Part shown: piece after piece, positions 46,927 to 53,380 of the stretch
How the letters are laid out: each line of letters begins with the position of its first letter
Numbering within the stretch: position 1 is the first letter of the stretch
Origin: a virus
Strand: one strand, 5' to 3'
DNA: 56,070 bases
IMG/VR virus record: IMGVR_UViG_3300021197_001081
Span: 1 to 56,070 of that record
Made by a program: the position numbers and the translations under genes
The notes under the pieces: generated by a model
What the model saw: only the letters and a program-made list of their open reading frames with translations
Database searches by the model: none
Told to the model about the DNA's origin: nothing

Positions 46927-47184
46927 ATGAAACCAGTTGGAAAATATATTGTCATAAAAACTATTGAGGAAGAGGTTAAAACTTCTTCAGGTCTTTTATT
47001 ATCTGCATCAGACGTTGATGAATTTAGATATAGAAAAGGATATGTTGTTAAAGAAGGAACAGATGTTTCTGTAGTTAAACCGAAGGATCTTATTTATTAT
47101 GATAAAAATTCTGGATTTACTATGTTGATTAAGGATGAGCCTTACACTATTATCCAGGAAAGAGACGTAGTTATTGTTCTCTAA
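46927..47184 (+). CDS. groES: Phage-encoded co-chaperonin GroES
   Basis: An 85-aa protein of the GroES fold. KPVGKYIVIK opens strand 1, EEEVKTSSGLLLSAS is the mobile loop that docks on GroEL, and RKGYVVKEGTDVSVVKPKD and YTIIQERDVVIVL match the later strands. It is about ten residues shorter than bacterial GroES, mainly in the roof region. It is co-transcribed with groEL and overlaps the convergent gene by 14 bases. Confidence 0.9.
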   Translation: MKPVGKYIVIKTIEEEVKTSSGLLLSASDVDEFRYRKGYVVKEGTDVSVVKPKDLIYYDKNSGFTMLIKDEPYTIIQERDVVIVL

Positions 47185-47635
47185 TTTCTTTATTCATTTC
47201 TTTAATCATATTACGATAAACTTTATCCATATATGATGCGTCATTTCTAAATAATGGATTGGCACACGCGGATTCTGCAATTTCCTCACCGTTTAACTTT
47301 TTGTAAATAGTATTTATTATTCTTTTGGCTTTATATGTCAATTCATATAAGGTCGTTTCATTACCTTTTCTTTTTCTCCAAACATGAATCCACTCTTCTT
47401 TAAGAAGTTTACTGAAACGATTTACATCCCAGGACATTATTTCTTCATACTCTTTGAATTGACTTTTATTAAAAATTTGTTCGCTGTACAAAAACAGTAA
47501 CATCTCTAAATCAGGAGTTCCTAAACCGTATTTAGCCTTTACCCAATATCTTATAACTCTCCAGTATTTTAGAAAATCATGATCAGGCAGTTTCCTGGTA
47601 GTATTTTTCCGCGGATAGACTCCTTTAAATTTCAT
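47171..47635 (-). CDS. Putative winged-helix protein
   Basis: A 154-aa basic protein. After KFKGVYPRKNTTRKLPDHD come helices LEMLLFLYSEQIF and MSWDVNRFSKLLKEEW, then a beta-wing-like hairpin VWRKRKGNETTLYELT, an order typical of winged-helix DNA-binding domains. It is the only minus-strand gene in this region and faces both neighbours, as a regulator often does. DNA binding is inferred from the pattern; target unknown. Confidence 0.6.
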   Translation of the reverse strand: MKFKGVYPRKNTTRKLPDHDFLKYWRVIRYWVKAKYGLGTPDLEMLLFLYSEQIFNKSQFKEYEEIMSWDVNRFSKLLKEEWIHVWRKRKGNETTLYELTYKAKRIINTIYKKLNGEEIAESACANPLFRNDASYMDKVYRNMIKEMNKEIREQ

Positions 47636-47648
47636 TGAATTAAATTCT

Positions 47649-47656
47649 TATATTTG
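47649..47656 (+). promoter_or_regulatory. Bacteroidetes-type promoter box (TATATTTG)
   Basis: TATATTTG lies 33 bases before the first of the small basic protein genes and 14 bases from the start of the divergent winged-helix gene, so that protein could control it. Confidence 0.7.
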
Positions 47657-47689
47657 TAAAGATAAAATAAATATTTAAAATCATAAGTT

Positions 47690-47920
47690 ATGCCAGATCC
47701 AGTTAAACAGAAGGATAAAAATAGATTAAGAGTAAGAACTCAAGTTTGCAAGACATCCAGAAGTGGAAAAACCAAATGTAAATACAAGATGGTTAAAAGA
47801 ACACCTAAGCAATTAACAGCTTATGATGAAATGAAAGCAAGAGGATCTAAAAGAAAATTAAGTGATCTTGACGTAAACTATCCTGTCAAAGTAATTGATA
47901 AAAGAAAAAAGAAAAAATAA
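47690..47920 (+). CDS. Small Lys/Arg-rich protein, MPDP type
   Basis: A 76-aa protein beginning MPDP with about one third Lys and Arg. It is one of three neighbours sharing the first codons ATGCCAGATCCA. Middle: KTSRSGKTKCKYKMVKR. No fold recognised. A DNA-condensing or virion-packaged role would fit the charge, by inference. Confidence 0.6.
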   Translation: MPDPVKQKDKNRLRVRTQVCKTSRSGKTKCKYKMVKRTPKQLTAYDEMKARGSKRKLSDLDVNYPVKVIDKRKKKK

Positions 47921-47931
47921 TATATACAACT

Positions 47932-48105
47932 ATGCCAACAGTAAGCTATAAGTGTGGAGACACAGGTAAAATTAAAAAAAGACAATTTCCTTACAACGCA
48001 GTAGGTAAAGCTCAAGCAACAGAATTTGCTAAAACAATGGGCGGTAAAGTAAAAAACAATCCAAACTATGGTAATGAAAAAGCTATGGGTAAAAAAATGT
48101 ATTAA
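47932..48105 (+). CDS. Small basic protein
   Basis: A 57-aa frame starting MPTVSYKCGDTGKIKKRQF and ending NYGNEKAMGKKMY. The last residues resemble a segment in the gene at 48804 (MSKKMY). It starts 11 bases after the previous stop and ends three bases before the next start, so it is part of the same train. Confidence 0.6.
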   Translation: MPTVSYKCGDTGKIKKRQFPYNAVGKAQATEFAKTMGGKVKNNPNYGNEKAMGKKMY

Positions 48106-48108
48106 ACC

Positions 48109-48384
48109 ATGCCAGATCCAATTACTAAAAAAGTTAAAGACTCTTTAAAAAGGGTAAAAGTTAGAAAAAAAATTGTAAAAGATTCTACAAGTAGAATGGC
48201 TATGGTCAATGTCTTAAAAAAAGAATTAGGCAAAGAAAACTACAATAAGATTAGAACTACAAAAGGTGTAAAACAAGTTAAGCTAACTTCTAAGCAAAAG
48301 AAATATATTAGCAGAATTAATCGTTTAGCTAAAACAGAGCAAAAGAATAGAAGAAAAATTAACAATAATCCAAGAAAAAGATAA
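48109..48384 (+). CDS. Small Lys/Arg-rich protein, MPDP type
   Basis: A 91-aa protein with the MPDP start and very high Lys content (VKVRKKIVKDSTSRMAMVN; LTSKQKKYISRINRL). It looks helical and DNA-binding in character. Function unknown. Confidence 0.6.
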   Translation: MPDPITKKVKDSLKRVKVRKKIVKDSTSRMAMVNVLKKELGKENYNKIRTTKGVKQVKLTSKQKKYISRINRLAKTEQKNRRKINNNPRKR

Positions 48385-48388
48385 AATT

Positions 48389-48754
48389 ATGCCAGATCCA
48401 AAATGTACATTTAAATATAATGGTCAAGTGATGACAGAGTTTTCAGGTACTGGTAAAAAAGAGTGCGAAGAAAAACGAAAAGCTTTTAATCAGTTTAAAA
48501 AAGAACGCGATGCGAGAGCAAGGGAGTTGCTGGGTATGGAAACTAAAGATACAACTTCTGGTAAAAGATCTAAAAGCGGTACTACTAAAAAGAAAAAAAG
48601 TAATTTTTTACAAAAAGTAAGTAAAACTTTAGGTATTAAAAAGAAAACTGAAGCTCAGAAAGAAAGAATAAAACAAAATAAAGCTAATCAGAAAAAAGCT
48701 AAAAACATTAGAAGAAGTAGAAGAAAAGGGCTTGATAGAAACGCCAGAAACTAA
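48389..48754 (+). CDS. Small Lys/Arg-rich protein, MPDP type
   Basis: A 121-aa protein, third of the MPDP set. The N-terminal 45 residues look folded (CTFKYNGQVMTEFSGTG), the rest is Lys/Arg-rich and probably disordered. It starts four bases after the previous stop. Function unknown. Confidence 0.6.
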   Translation: MPDPKCTFKYNGQVMTEFSGTGKKECEEKRKAFNQFKKERDARARELLGMETKDTTSGKRSKSGTTKKKKSNFLQKVSKTLGIKKKTEAQKERIKQNKANQKKAKNIRRSRRKGLDRNARN

Positions 48755-48768
48755 TTTATTAAATTTTG

Positions 48769-48776
48769 TATATTTG
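48769..48776 (+). promoter_or_regulatory. Bacteroidetes-type promoter box (TATATTTG)
   Basis: TATATTTG lies 27 bases before the gene at 48804 and just behind the previous stop; it probably boosts the second half of the small-protein train. Confidence 0.65.
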
Positions 48777-48803
48777 TGTTATTAATAACTTAAAATAAAA
48801 ATT

Positions 48804-48998
48804 ATGAAACAAGGTTATAATGATAGATTAGATGAGTCTTTAGGTTCAAGAAACGGAAAGAAGTCTCAGTCTATGAAGTCTCGTAGAAATGAAAGCAAGG
48901 CTATGTCTAAAAAAATGTATGGTCATGCTTACGGAGCTGACAAGTCAATGTCTTATAGACACGTTGCTAAAATAGTAAAGCACGATCATTTAAAGTAA
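48804..48998 (+). CDS. Small basic protein
   Basis: A 64-aa protein (MKQGYNDRLDESLGSRNG, Ser/Lys/Arg-rich middle, ending IVKHDHLK). The pattern YNDRLDESLGxR is one I associate with small marine phage proteins of unknown function. Confidence 0.6.
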   Translation: MKQGYNDRLDESLGSRNGKKSQSMKSRRNESKAMSKKMYGHAYGADKSMSYRHVAKIVKHDHLK

Positions 48999-49001
48999 GA
49001 T

Positions 49002-49160
49002 ATGAGTTTTAAAAAAGTAGCAGCAAAAATAGCAAGAAAAGGAGGTTATTCTAAAAAAGCTGCTGGAGCTATTTTAGCTTCTGCATCAAGAAAGGCAAGC
49101 GCTAAGGCTAAAAAGAAAAACCCTAAACTTAAAAAAGTAAAGGGTAAGGCAAGGCGATAA
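49002..49160 (+). CDS. Small Lys/Ala-rich protein
   Basis: A 52-aa frame: MSFKKVAAKIARKGGYSKK, an Ala-rich helix AAGAILASASRKA, then a Lys tail. It resembles histone H1-like or KGGYSKKAAGAI-type small phage proteins. DNA binding is plausible from composition. Confidence 0.6.
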   Translation: MSFKKVAAKIARKGGYSKKAAGAILASASRKASAKAKKKNPKLKKVKGKARR

Positions 49161-49176
49161 TTTAAATTTTAATCAA

Positions 49177-49332
49177 ATGGCAAAAAAGAAAGTAGTCAAA
49201 AAAGATGCTTCTAATAAAAAGAAGCCAGTAGTAAAAAAACCAGTGGATAAAAAAAAGGTTGTTGAGTTAGAGTTAAAAAGCTCTGTTCAGCACATAAATG
49301 TTTATCCAAAGTATAATCCTTTAAGAAAATAA
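49177..49332 (+). CDS. Small Lys-rich protein
   Basis: A 51-aa frame. The first 28 residues are almost only Lys, Val and Pro; the end VQHINVYPKYNPLRK may be a short ordered motif. Same train, 16-base gap upstream and two-base gap downstream. Confidence 0.5.
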   Translation: MAKKKVVKKDASNKKKPVVKKPVDKKKVVELELKSSVQHINVYPKYNPLRK

Positions 49333-49334
49333 AA

Positions 49335-49472
49335 ATGGGAAGATTATTAGTAAAATTAGGTCTATGGATGCAAGGGGTATGGTGTAAATTTCAATGTGGA
49401 TGGAACGCATTAATATCTAAGCTTTTATTTAAAGTAGAGTCTTGTCCAAACAAATTATGTACTTGTAAGTAA
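49335..49472 (+). CDS. Tiny Cys/Trp-rich protein
   Basis: A 45-aa frame (MGRLLVKLGLWMQGVWCKF and a CPNKLCTCK end). It has five Cys and an amphipathic or membrane-seeking helix, unlike its Lys-rich neighbours. Its stop overlaps the next start (TAATG). Function unknown. Confidence 0.5.
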   Translation: MGRLLVKLGLWMQGVWCKFQCGWNALISKLLFKVESCPNKLCTCK

Positions 49473-49648
49473 TGAAAAAAAATTTTACAAAAATACAGAC
49501 AATAAACAGATCCAGAGGATTTGGAGATACAGTAGAGAAATTTACAAAAGCTACTGGAATAAAAAAAGTTGTAGATACAGTTACTAAAGGTGATTGTGGC
49601 TGCAACAAACGTAGGGATTCACTTAACAGAATGTTTCCTTATAAGTAA
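49472..49648 (+). CDS. Small phage protein with GDCGC motif
   Basis: A 58-aa frame with GFGDTVEKFTKATGIKK and GDCGCNKRRDSLNRMFPYK. I recognise this as a small family frequent in Bacteroidetes and marine phages: a GDxxEKxTKATGIK helix and a Cys-Gly-Cys near the end followed by RRxxLNxxFPY. Possibly metal-binding; function unknown. Confidence 0.7.
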   Translation: MKKNFTKIQTINRSRGFGDTVEKFTKATGIKKVVDTVTKGDCGCNKRRDSLNRMFPYK

Positions 49649-49683
49649 ACAAACGAGATTTTTAACCCTCAAAAAAAAACAAA

Positions 49684-50217
49684 ATGGCATATCCAAAAAT
49701 TACTGTTAACACAGGGCTGGCGCAAAAAGTAATATCCAGCAACACATTACCAATACCATCACCAGACTTGGCACAATTAACTGGAACAACTACAGCAACT
49801 ACAGCAAATAAATTAGTAGATGTAGGGGCTGATTTTTCTAATGTAAGTGTAGGAGATATTATTTATAATACTACAGATAATACATCAGCAACAGTAACAG
49901 CAATAGATACTTCAACAATATTATCAATAAGTTCAGATATATTTACTTCTCCAGAAGCATATACTATATTTTTAGGTGGCCCTAATGGTTCGTCAAGAAT
50001 AGATTCTTCTGAAGGATGTTTATTATATGTAGGAAGTAATCTCACAACTATGGATATAGCTAAATCTTATGTTTTTATTAAAGTTCAAACAGTAGCAGGT
50101 AGTGATATAACATTTGAAAACTTTCCAGTAGGAAACTATCTTCCAATTCAAATAATAAAATTATACACCACAGGCACAGATGCTGCGTCTCGTAATAGTT
50201 GTATAGCAATTTGGTAA
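49684..50217 (+). CDS. Structural protein with Gly/Thr/Val module
   Basis: A 177-aa beta-rich protein. Residues 30-95 (LVDVGADFSNVSVGDIIYNT, then SATVTAID and YTIFLGG) match the module found inside proteins at 9152 and 16922. The C-terminal part (TFENFPVGNYLPIQIIKLYT) reads like a virion surface strand set. It lies between small basic genes and the lysis genes. Role inferred as virion-associated. Confidence 0.55.
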   Translation: MAYPKITVNTGLAQKVISSNTLPIPSPDLAQLTGTTTATTANKLVDVGADFSNVSVGDIIYNTTDNTSATVTAIDTSTILSISSDIFTSPEAYTIFLGGPNGSSRIDSSEGCLLYVGSNLTTMDIAKSYVFIKVQTVAGSDITFENFPVGNYLPIQIIKLYTTGTDAASRNSCIAIW

Positions 50218-50218
50218 T

Positions 50219-50386
50219 ATGAACTTTGATATGTCAGATATAAAATTATACGCTTTAAATGCAACGTCTCTTGTTGTATCATTTTCACAAATTGATATGG
50301 CTTTAAAAATAATTTTGCTCGCACTAAGTGTTGGGTATACCGCTCAAAAGTGGTACTTATTGAATAAAGAAAGAAAGAACAAATAG
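50219..50386 (+). CDS. Small membrane protein, holin candidate
   Basis: A 55-aa protein starting one base after the previous stop. One long apolar segment (about residues 13-44: ATSLVVSF, then MALKIILLALSVGYTA) is followed by a Lys/Arg-rich tail. Small proteins of this look sit beside lysis genes in many marine phages. A second holin-like gene is present at 52210. Confidence 0.55.
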   Translation: MNFDMSDIKLYALNATSLVVSFSQIDMALKIILLALSVGYTAQKWYLLNKERKNK

Positions 50387-50417
50387 TAAAAGTTCTAAAA
50401 TCTTAATTAAAAACATA

Positions 50418-50447
50418 AGAGGCACAGAACGACTGTGTCTTTTTTTA
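50418..50447 (+). terminator. Rho-independent terminator
   Basis: AGGCACAG (50420-50427), loop AACGA, CTGTGTCT (one G-U pair), then a T-run. It separates the small membrane protein from the amidase gene by 10 bases; no promoter box is seen behind it, so read-through or an unseen promoter must feed the amidase. Confidence 0.8.
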
Positions 50448-50457
50448 TATATAAAAT

Positions 50458-50886
50458 ATGAAAAAAGTTGAAAAAATCATTATTCATTGTTCTGCAACAA
50501 GAGAAGGTGATGACTCTATTAATGCTGAGGTTATAGATCGATGGCATAAAAAAAGAGGATGGAAAGGAATTGGATATCATTTTTTAGTTTTGATTGACGG
50601 ATCTATTGAGCCTGGAAGAATGATAAATAAGTGCGGTGCGCATACGAAAGGGTTGAACTGTAGTTCAGTCTCAATTTGTTATGTGGGAGGGGTAGAATCT
50701 GAAAGAGACTCAAAAGGAAAGTATCCTGCAAAGGATACAAGAACACCAGAGCAAAAAGAAACATTGTTAGAATTATTGCAAGTATTGCGTAAAATATATC
50801 CAGAAGCAAAAATCCATGGTCATCGAGACTTTGCGGCTAAAGCTTGCCCAAGCTTTGATGCAACAACAGAATATTGTAATATTTAA
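50458..50886 (+). CDS. N-acetylmuramoyl-L-alanine amidase (endolysin, T7 lysozyme-like)
   Basis: A 142-aa amidase_2/PGRP-fold enzyme that cuts the amide bond between N-acetylmuramic acid and the stem peptide. The zinc ligands are expected at His10 (IIIHCSAT), His122 and Cys130 (HGHRDFAAKACP). The sequence also has WKGIGYHFLVLIDG and INKCGAHTKGLN, both typical of the family. The length is close to T7 lysozyme. There is no signal peptide, so it needs a holin. Confidence 0.92.
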   Translation: MKKVEKIIIHCSATREGDDSINAEVIDRWHKKRGWKGIGYHFLVLIDGSIEPGRMINKCGAHTKGLNCSSVSICYVGGVESERDSKGKYPAKDTRTPEQKETLLELLQVLRKIYPEAKIHGHRDFAAKACPSFDATTEYCNI

Positions 50887-50898
50887 AAATAAATTCTT

Positions 50899-51057
50899 AT
50901 GGCAAAAAAAGGTAGAACTAAAGGAAATAAAATTTGTGCAGCAGGAATCTCCTGGGCTAAAAGAACATTTGATAAATACCCATCTGCCTATGCAAATATG
51001 GCGGCAAGTAAATATTGTAAAGATCCTAATTACGGAAAAGGTAAAAAAAAGAAATAA
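50899..51057 (+). CDS. Small basic phage protein (ICAAGISWAKR type)
   Basis: A 52-aa frame: MAKKGRTKGNKICAAGISWA, then KRTFDKYPSAYANMAASKYC and a Lys tail. I recognise the ICAAGI-Ala-Lys-Arg and YPSAYANxxAxKYCK pattern as a very common tiny phage protein of unknown function. It starts 12 bases after the amidase stop. Confidence 0.75.
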   Translation: MAKKGRTKGNKICAAGISWAKRTFDKYPSAYANMAASKYCKDPNYGKGKKKK

Positions 51058-51059
51058 AG

Positions 51060-51374
51060 ATGAATAAAGATAAAACTATAGTAACTACTGCTTCTGTTAC
51101 AAACGTAAAGAACGACAAAAAGAAAAGAAAAAGTCGTTCAACGTTTGAATCAAATAATAGAATCTCAAAAAAAGTAACTAATGGAAATGTTGTTAAGCGC
51201 AAGTCTGCAACCCTTCAAAAAGATGGATCTTTAGTAATTAGCGTTAACACTTCTAAAAAACCTGCAGGAAGAACAAGGATGGTAAGAAATAAAAAAAGAG
51301 CAGTTAAGAAATTAGATAGATTAAAGAATAGATTTAATAAACGACAAGATCGTTTCATAGACAACATAAGTTAA
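51060..51374 (+). CDS. Small Lys/Arg-rich protein
   Basis: A 104-aa, highly basic protein with Ser/Asn-rich segments (RKSRSTFESNNRISKKVTN) and a Lys/Arg C-terminal helix. It starts two bases after the previous stop and its stop overlaps the next start. Unknown family. Confidence 0.55.
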   Translation: MNKDKTIVTTASVTNVKNDKKKRKSRSTFESNNRISKKVTNGNVVKRKSATLQKDGSLVISVNTSKKPAGRTRMVRNKKRAVKKLDRLKNRFNKRQDRFIDNIS

Positions 51375-51604
51375 TGGGAGAACTAAAAGAATGGCGCGAT
51401 GAAAATTGGGTGCGCATAGGAACGGATGGAAAAATAAAAGGCCCATGTGGAACTTCTAAGAACAAAAAAAATCCTGATAGATGTTTACCTATGGCTAAAG
51501 CTAAAAGCCTCTCTAAAAGAAAGCTTTCAGCTACAGCTCGAAAGAAAAAGAAAGCAGGAGCAAAAGGAAAACAGTTTGTTAAAAATGTAAAAGGAGTAAG
51601 ATGA
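51374..51604 (+). CDS. DUF5872-like small basic protein
   Basis: A 76-aa protein: LKEWRDENWVRIGTDGKIKG, PCGTSKNKKNPDRCLP, MAKAKSLSKRKLSATARK, KKAGAKGKQF. This is the layout of the DUF5872-type family (W-x-x-x-x-W-V then G-PCG, CxP and a basic tail) known from phages and large eukaryotic viruses. Function unknown. The paired Cys could bind zinc. Confidence 0.75.
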   Translation: MGELKEWRDENWVRIGTDGKIKGPCGTSKNKKNPDRCLPMAKAKSLSKRKLSATARKKKKAGAKGKQFVKNVKGVR

Positions 51605-51918
51605 AAAAAACAATAAATAAAAAAAAGAAGTCTTCTAAGACACATGTTCGAACTAAGTCAAAGGTAAAGCTGAAAGGGAGGAAAAGAAAATATTCTGAAT
51701 CCTTAAAAAGCAGGTCTGTTATAAGCTCACCAAATAGCACCGCTACACTTAACCAACGTTTGAAAAGGGGAAAAGCATCGGCTGTTTTTAAAAAAGTGAA
51801 AAAAAATAAAAATGGTACTTATACTCTTGAGCAAGGTAGAGACGGAGGTAATTTTACTTCAAAAATAATAACTGCCGCTCAAGCTATGAGAATAAAAAAA
51901 CAAATGAATAAAAAATAA
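51601..51918 (+). CDS. Small Lys/Arg-rich protein
   Basis: A 105-aa basic protein overlapping both neighbours (ATGA and TAATG junctions). It has an N-terminal Lys-rich stretch, SPNSTATLNQRLKRGKAS, and a C-terminal folded-looking part (NKNGTYTLEQGRDGGNFTS). Unknown family. Confidence 0.55.
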   Translation: MKKTINKKKKSSKTHVRTKSKVKLKGRKRKYSESLKSRSVISSPNSTATLNQRLKRGKASAVFKKVKKNKNGTYTLEQGRDGGNFTSKIITAAQAMRIKKQMNKK

Positions 51919-52193
51919 TGGCAGTAAGAAGAACTACAAAAGGAAAAAACGCAAACTACCGATCTACAGCAAGTGGAGCTGGTATGACTGCACGTGGAGT
52001 AGCTGCATACAATAGAAAAACTGGAGGCAATTTAAAAACTGCTGTTACTGAAAAAAAACCAAGTAAGGGCAGAGCTAAAAGAAGAAAATCATATTGTGCA
52101 AGAAGTTTAGGTCAAATGAAGATGCATAATATAAGTTGTAAAAAAACACCTAACAAAAGAATTTGTAAAGCCAGAAAACGCTGGAAGTGTTAA
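51918..52193 (+). CDS. DUF6321-like small basic protein
   Basis: A 91-aa protein: GAGMTARGVAAYNRKTGGNLK, SKGRAKRRKSYCARSLGQ and an ending of RKRWKC. The GMTA-x-G-x-x-x-Y-x-R and AKRRKSFCAR motifs and the C-terminal Arg-Trp-Lys-Cys match the DUF6321-type family of phage proteins, function unknown. Confidence 0.75.
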   Translation: MAVRRTTKGKNANYRSTASGAGMTARGVAAYNRKTGGNLKTAVTEKKPSKGRAKRRKSYCARSLGQMKMHNISCKKTPNKRICKARKRWKC

Positions 52194-52209
52194 CTTAAAA
52201 TGTATAGAA

Positions 52210-52605
52210 ATGAAAAAAATAATTGACTGGTTCGGTGGTACTGTTGTTAAAGATTTAATGTCAGGACTTGATAAACTTTTTACATCTAAAGAGGAAAAAA
52301 TTATAGCTGAAAACGCTATCAAGCAAATTATAATTCAAAAGCAATTAGAGTTGCAGAAAATGCAAACTGAAATTATAGTTACAGAAGCAAAAGGTAATTG
52401 GCTTCAAAGAAGTTGGAGGCCAATACTAATGTTAGCTTTTGGTTTTATAGTAATCTATGTAAAGTTTCTTGCTCCCTTATTTGATTTAAAAATACCTGAA
52501 TTAGAAAATGAATTTTGGAACTTGCTACAATTAGGTATAGGGGGTTATGTTGTTGGTAGGAGTGCTGAAAAAATATCTAAGAATATCACCATTTCTAAAA
52601 AATAA
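52210..52605 (+). CDS. Holin-like membrane protein (3TM/GTA-type holin family)
   Basis: A 131-aa protein. A charged helical N-terminus (KLFTSKEEKIIAENAIKQI) is followed by EAKGNWLQRSWRPILMLAF, the signature of the Holin_3TMs family known from phages and gene transfer agents. Apolar segments lie at about 76-95 and 105-120, with a basic tail. Together with the amidase it would control lysis timing. Confidence 0.75.
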   Translation: MKKIIDWFGGTVVKDLMSGLDKLFTSKEEKIIAENAIKQIIIQKQLELQKMQTEIIVTEAKGNWLQRSWRPILMLAFGFIVIYVKFLAPLFDLKIPELENEFWNLLQLGIGGYVVGRSAEKISKNITISKK

Positions 52606-52623
52606 ACAAAGAAAAAAAAAGAT

Positions 52624-52631
52624 TAACTTTG
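52624..52631 (+). promoter_or_regulatory. Bacteroidetes-type promoter box (TAACTTTG)
   Basis: TAACTTTG lies 24 bases before the first tail fibre gene. Confidence 0.65.
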
Positions 52632-52655
52632 TATCTGTAAAAACAAGCAAATTAA

Positions 52656-53369
52656 ATGGCAAGAATAAGCACATATAAAAACGCAACACCTGTAGTAGCT
52701 TCAGATAAATGGATAGGTTCTGACTCTCAGAACAACATGCAGACTAAAAACTTTACAGCTCAAGCTGTTGCTGATTTTATAAATAAAACTGGAGGCCAAG
52801 GTCAAAACTTACGATATAGATACAATGAAACAAATGCTTATGAAACAGGAACTTTATCTTTTTCAGGTGGTGGATCAGACAGTGTTTTATTAAACAGCAT
52901 TTCCACTATAGATGCCTCAGTTTTTGACACAAGAAGTCCAACTATTGATATTTATGATTTTATTCAAAATGCTTTATTAGACTCAGACATATTATTAACT
53001 GATTGTAGTGATATTACTAACTGGGCTATATATACAGTTAATTCAGTCGTTAAAAAAGGCAGCAATGTTCAAGCGACTTTAGGCTTAACTTTTAAGGCAG
53101 GAGGTGGGAGCTTAATCGCAAATAAAGATTATTTCATATCTTTGCTAAAGTATGATGCAAACGCATCAGGAGATTTAAATTTCACAGTGGGAATACCTGG
53201 AAACAGCCTCACTTATTTAATAACTCACAATTTAAATAAATTCCCAGCAGTTTCTGTTTTTGAAGATGGAACTCAAAAGGAAATATTTGGAGAAGTAACA
53301 TATAATAATTTAAACCAGTGTACTTTAACTTTTACAAGTTTAGTTACTGGAACAGCAACATTTAATTAA
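52656..53369 (+). CDS. Tail fibre/spike-type protein
   Basis: A 237-aa beta-rich protein. The start MARISTYKNATPVVASDKWIG is a frequent N-terminus of attachment proteins in Bacteroidetes phages. The C-terminal 60 residues (LTYLITHNLNKFPAVSVFED and a strand-rich end) form a module also found at the end of the 848-aa fibre (VAYQINHNLGTRNVIVSCYR). A role in receptor binding is inferred from this and from position. Confidence 0.65.
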   Translation: MARISTYKNATPVVASDKWIGSDSQNNMQTKNFTAQAVADFINKTGGQGQNLRYRYNETNAYETGTLSFSGGGSDSVLLNSISTIDASVFDTRSPTIDIYDFIQNALLDSDILLTDCSDITNWAIYTVNSVVKKGSNVQATLGLTFKAGGGSLIANKDYFISLLKYDANASGDLNFTVGIPGNSLTYLITHNLNKFPAVSVFEDGTQKEIFGEVTYNNLNQCTLTFTSLVTGTATFN

Positions 53370-53380
53370 AAAAAAGAATT

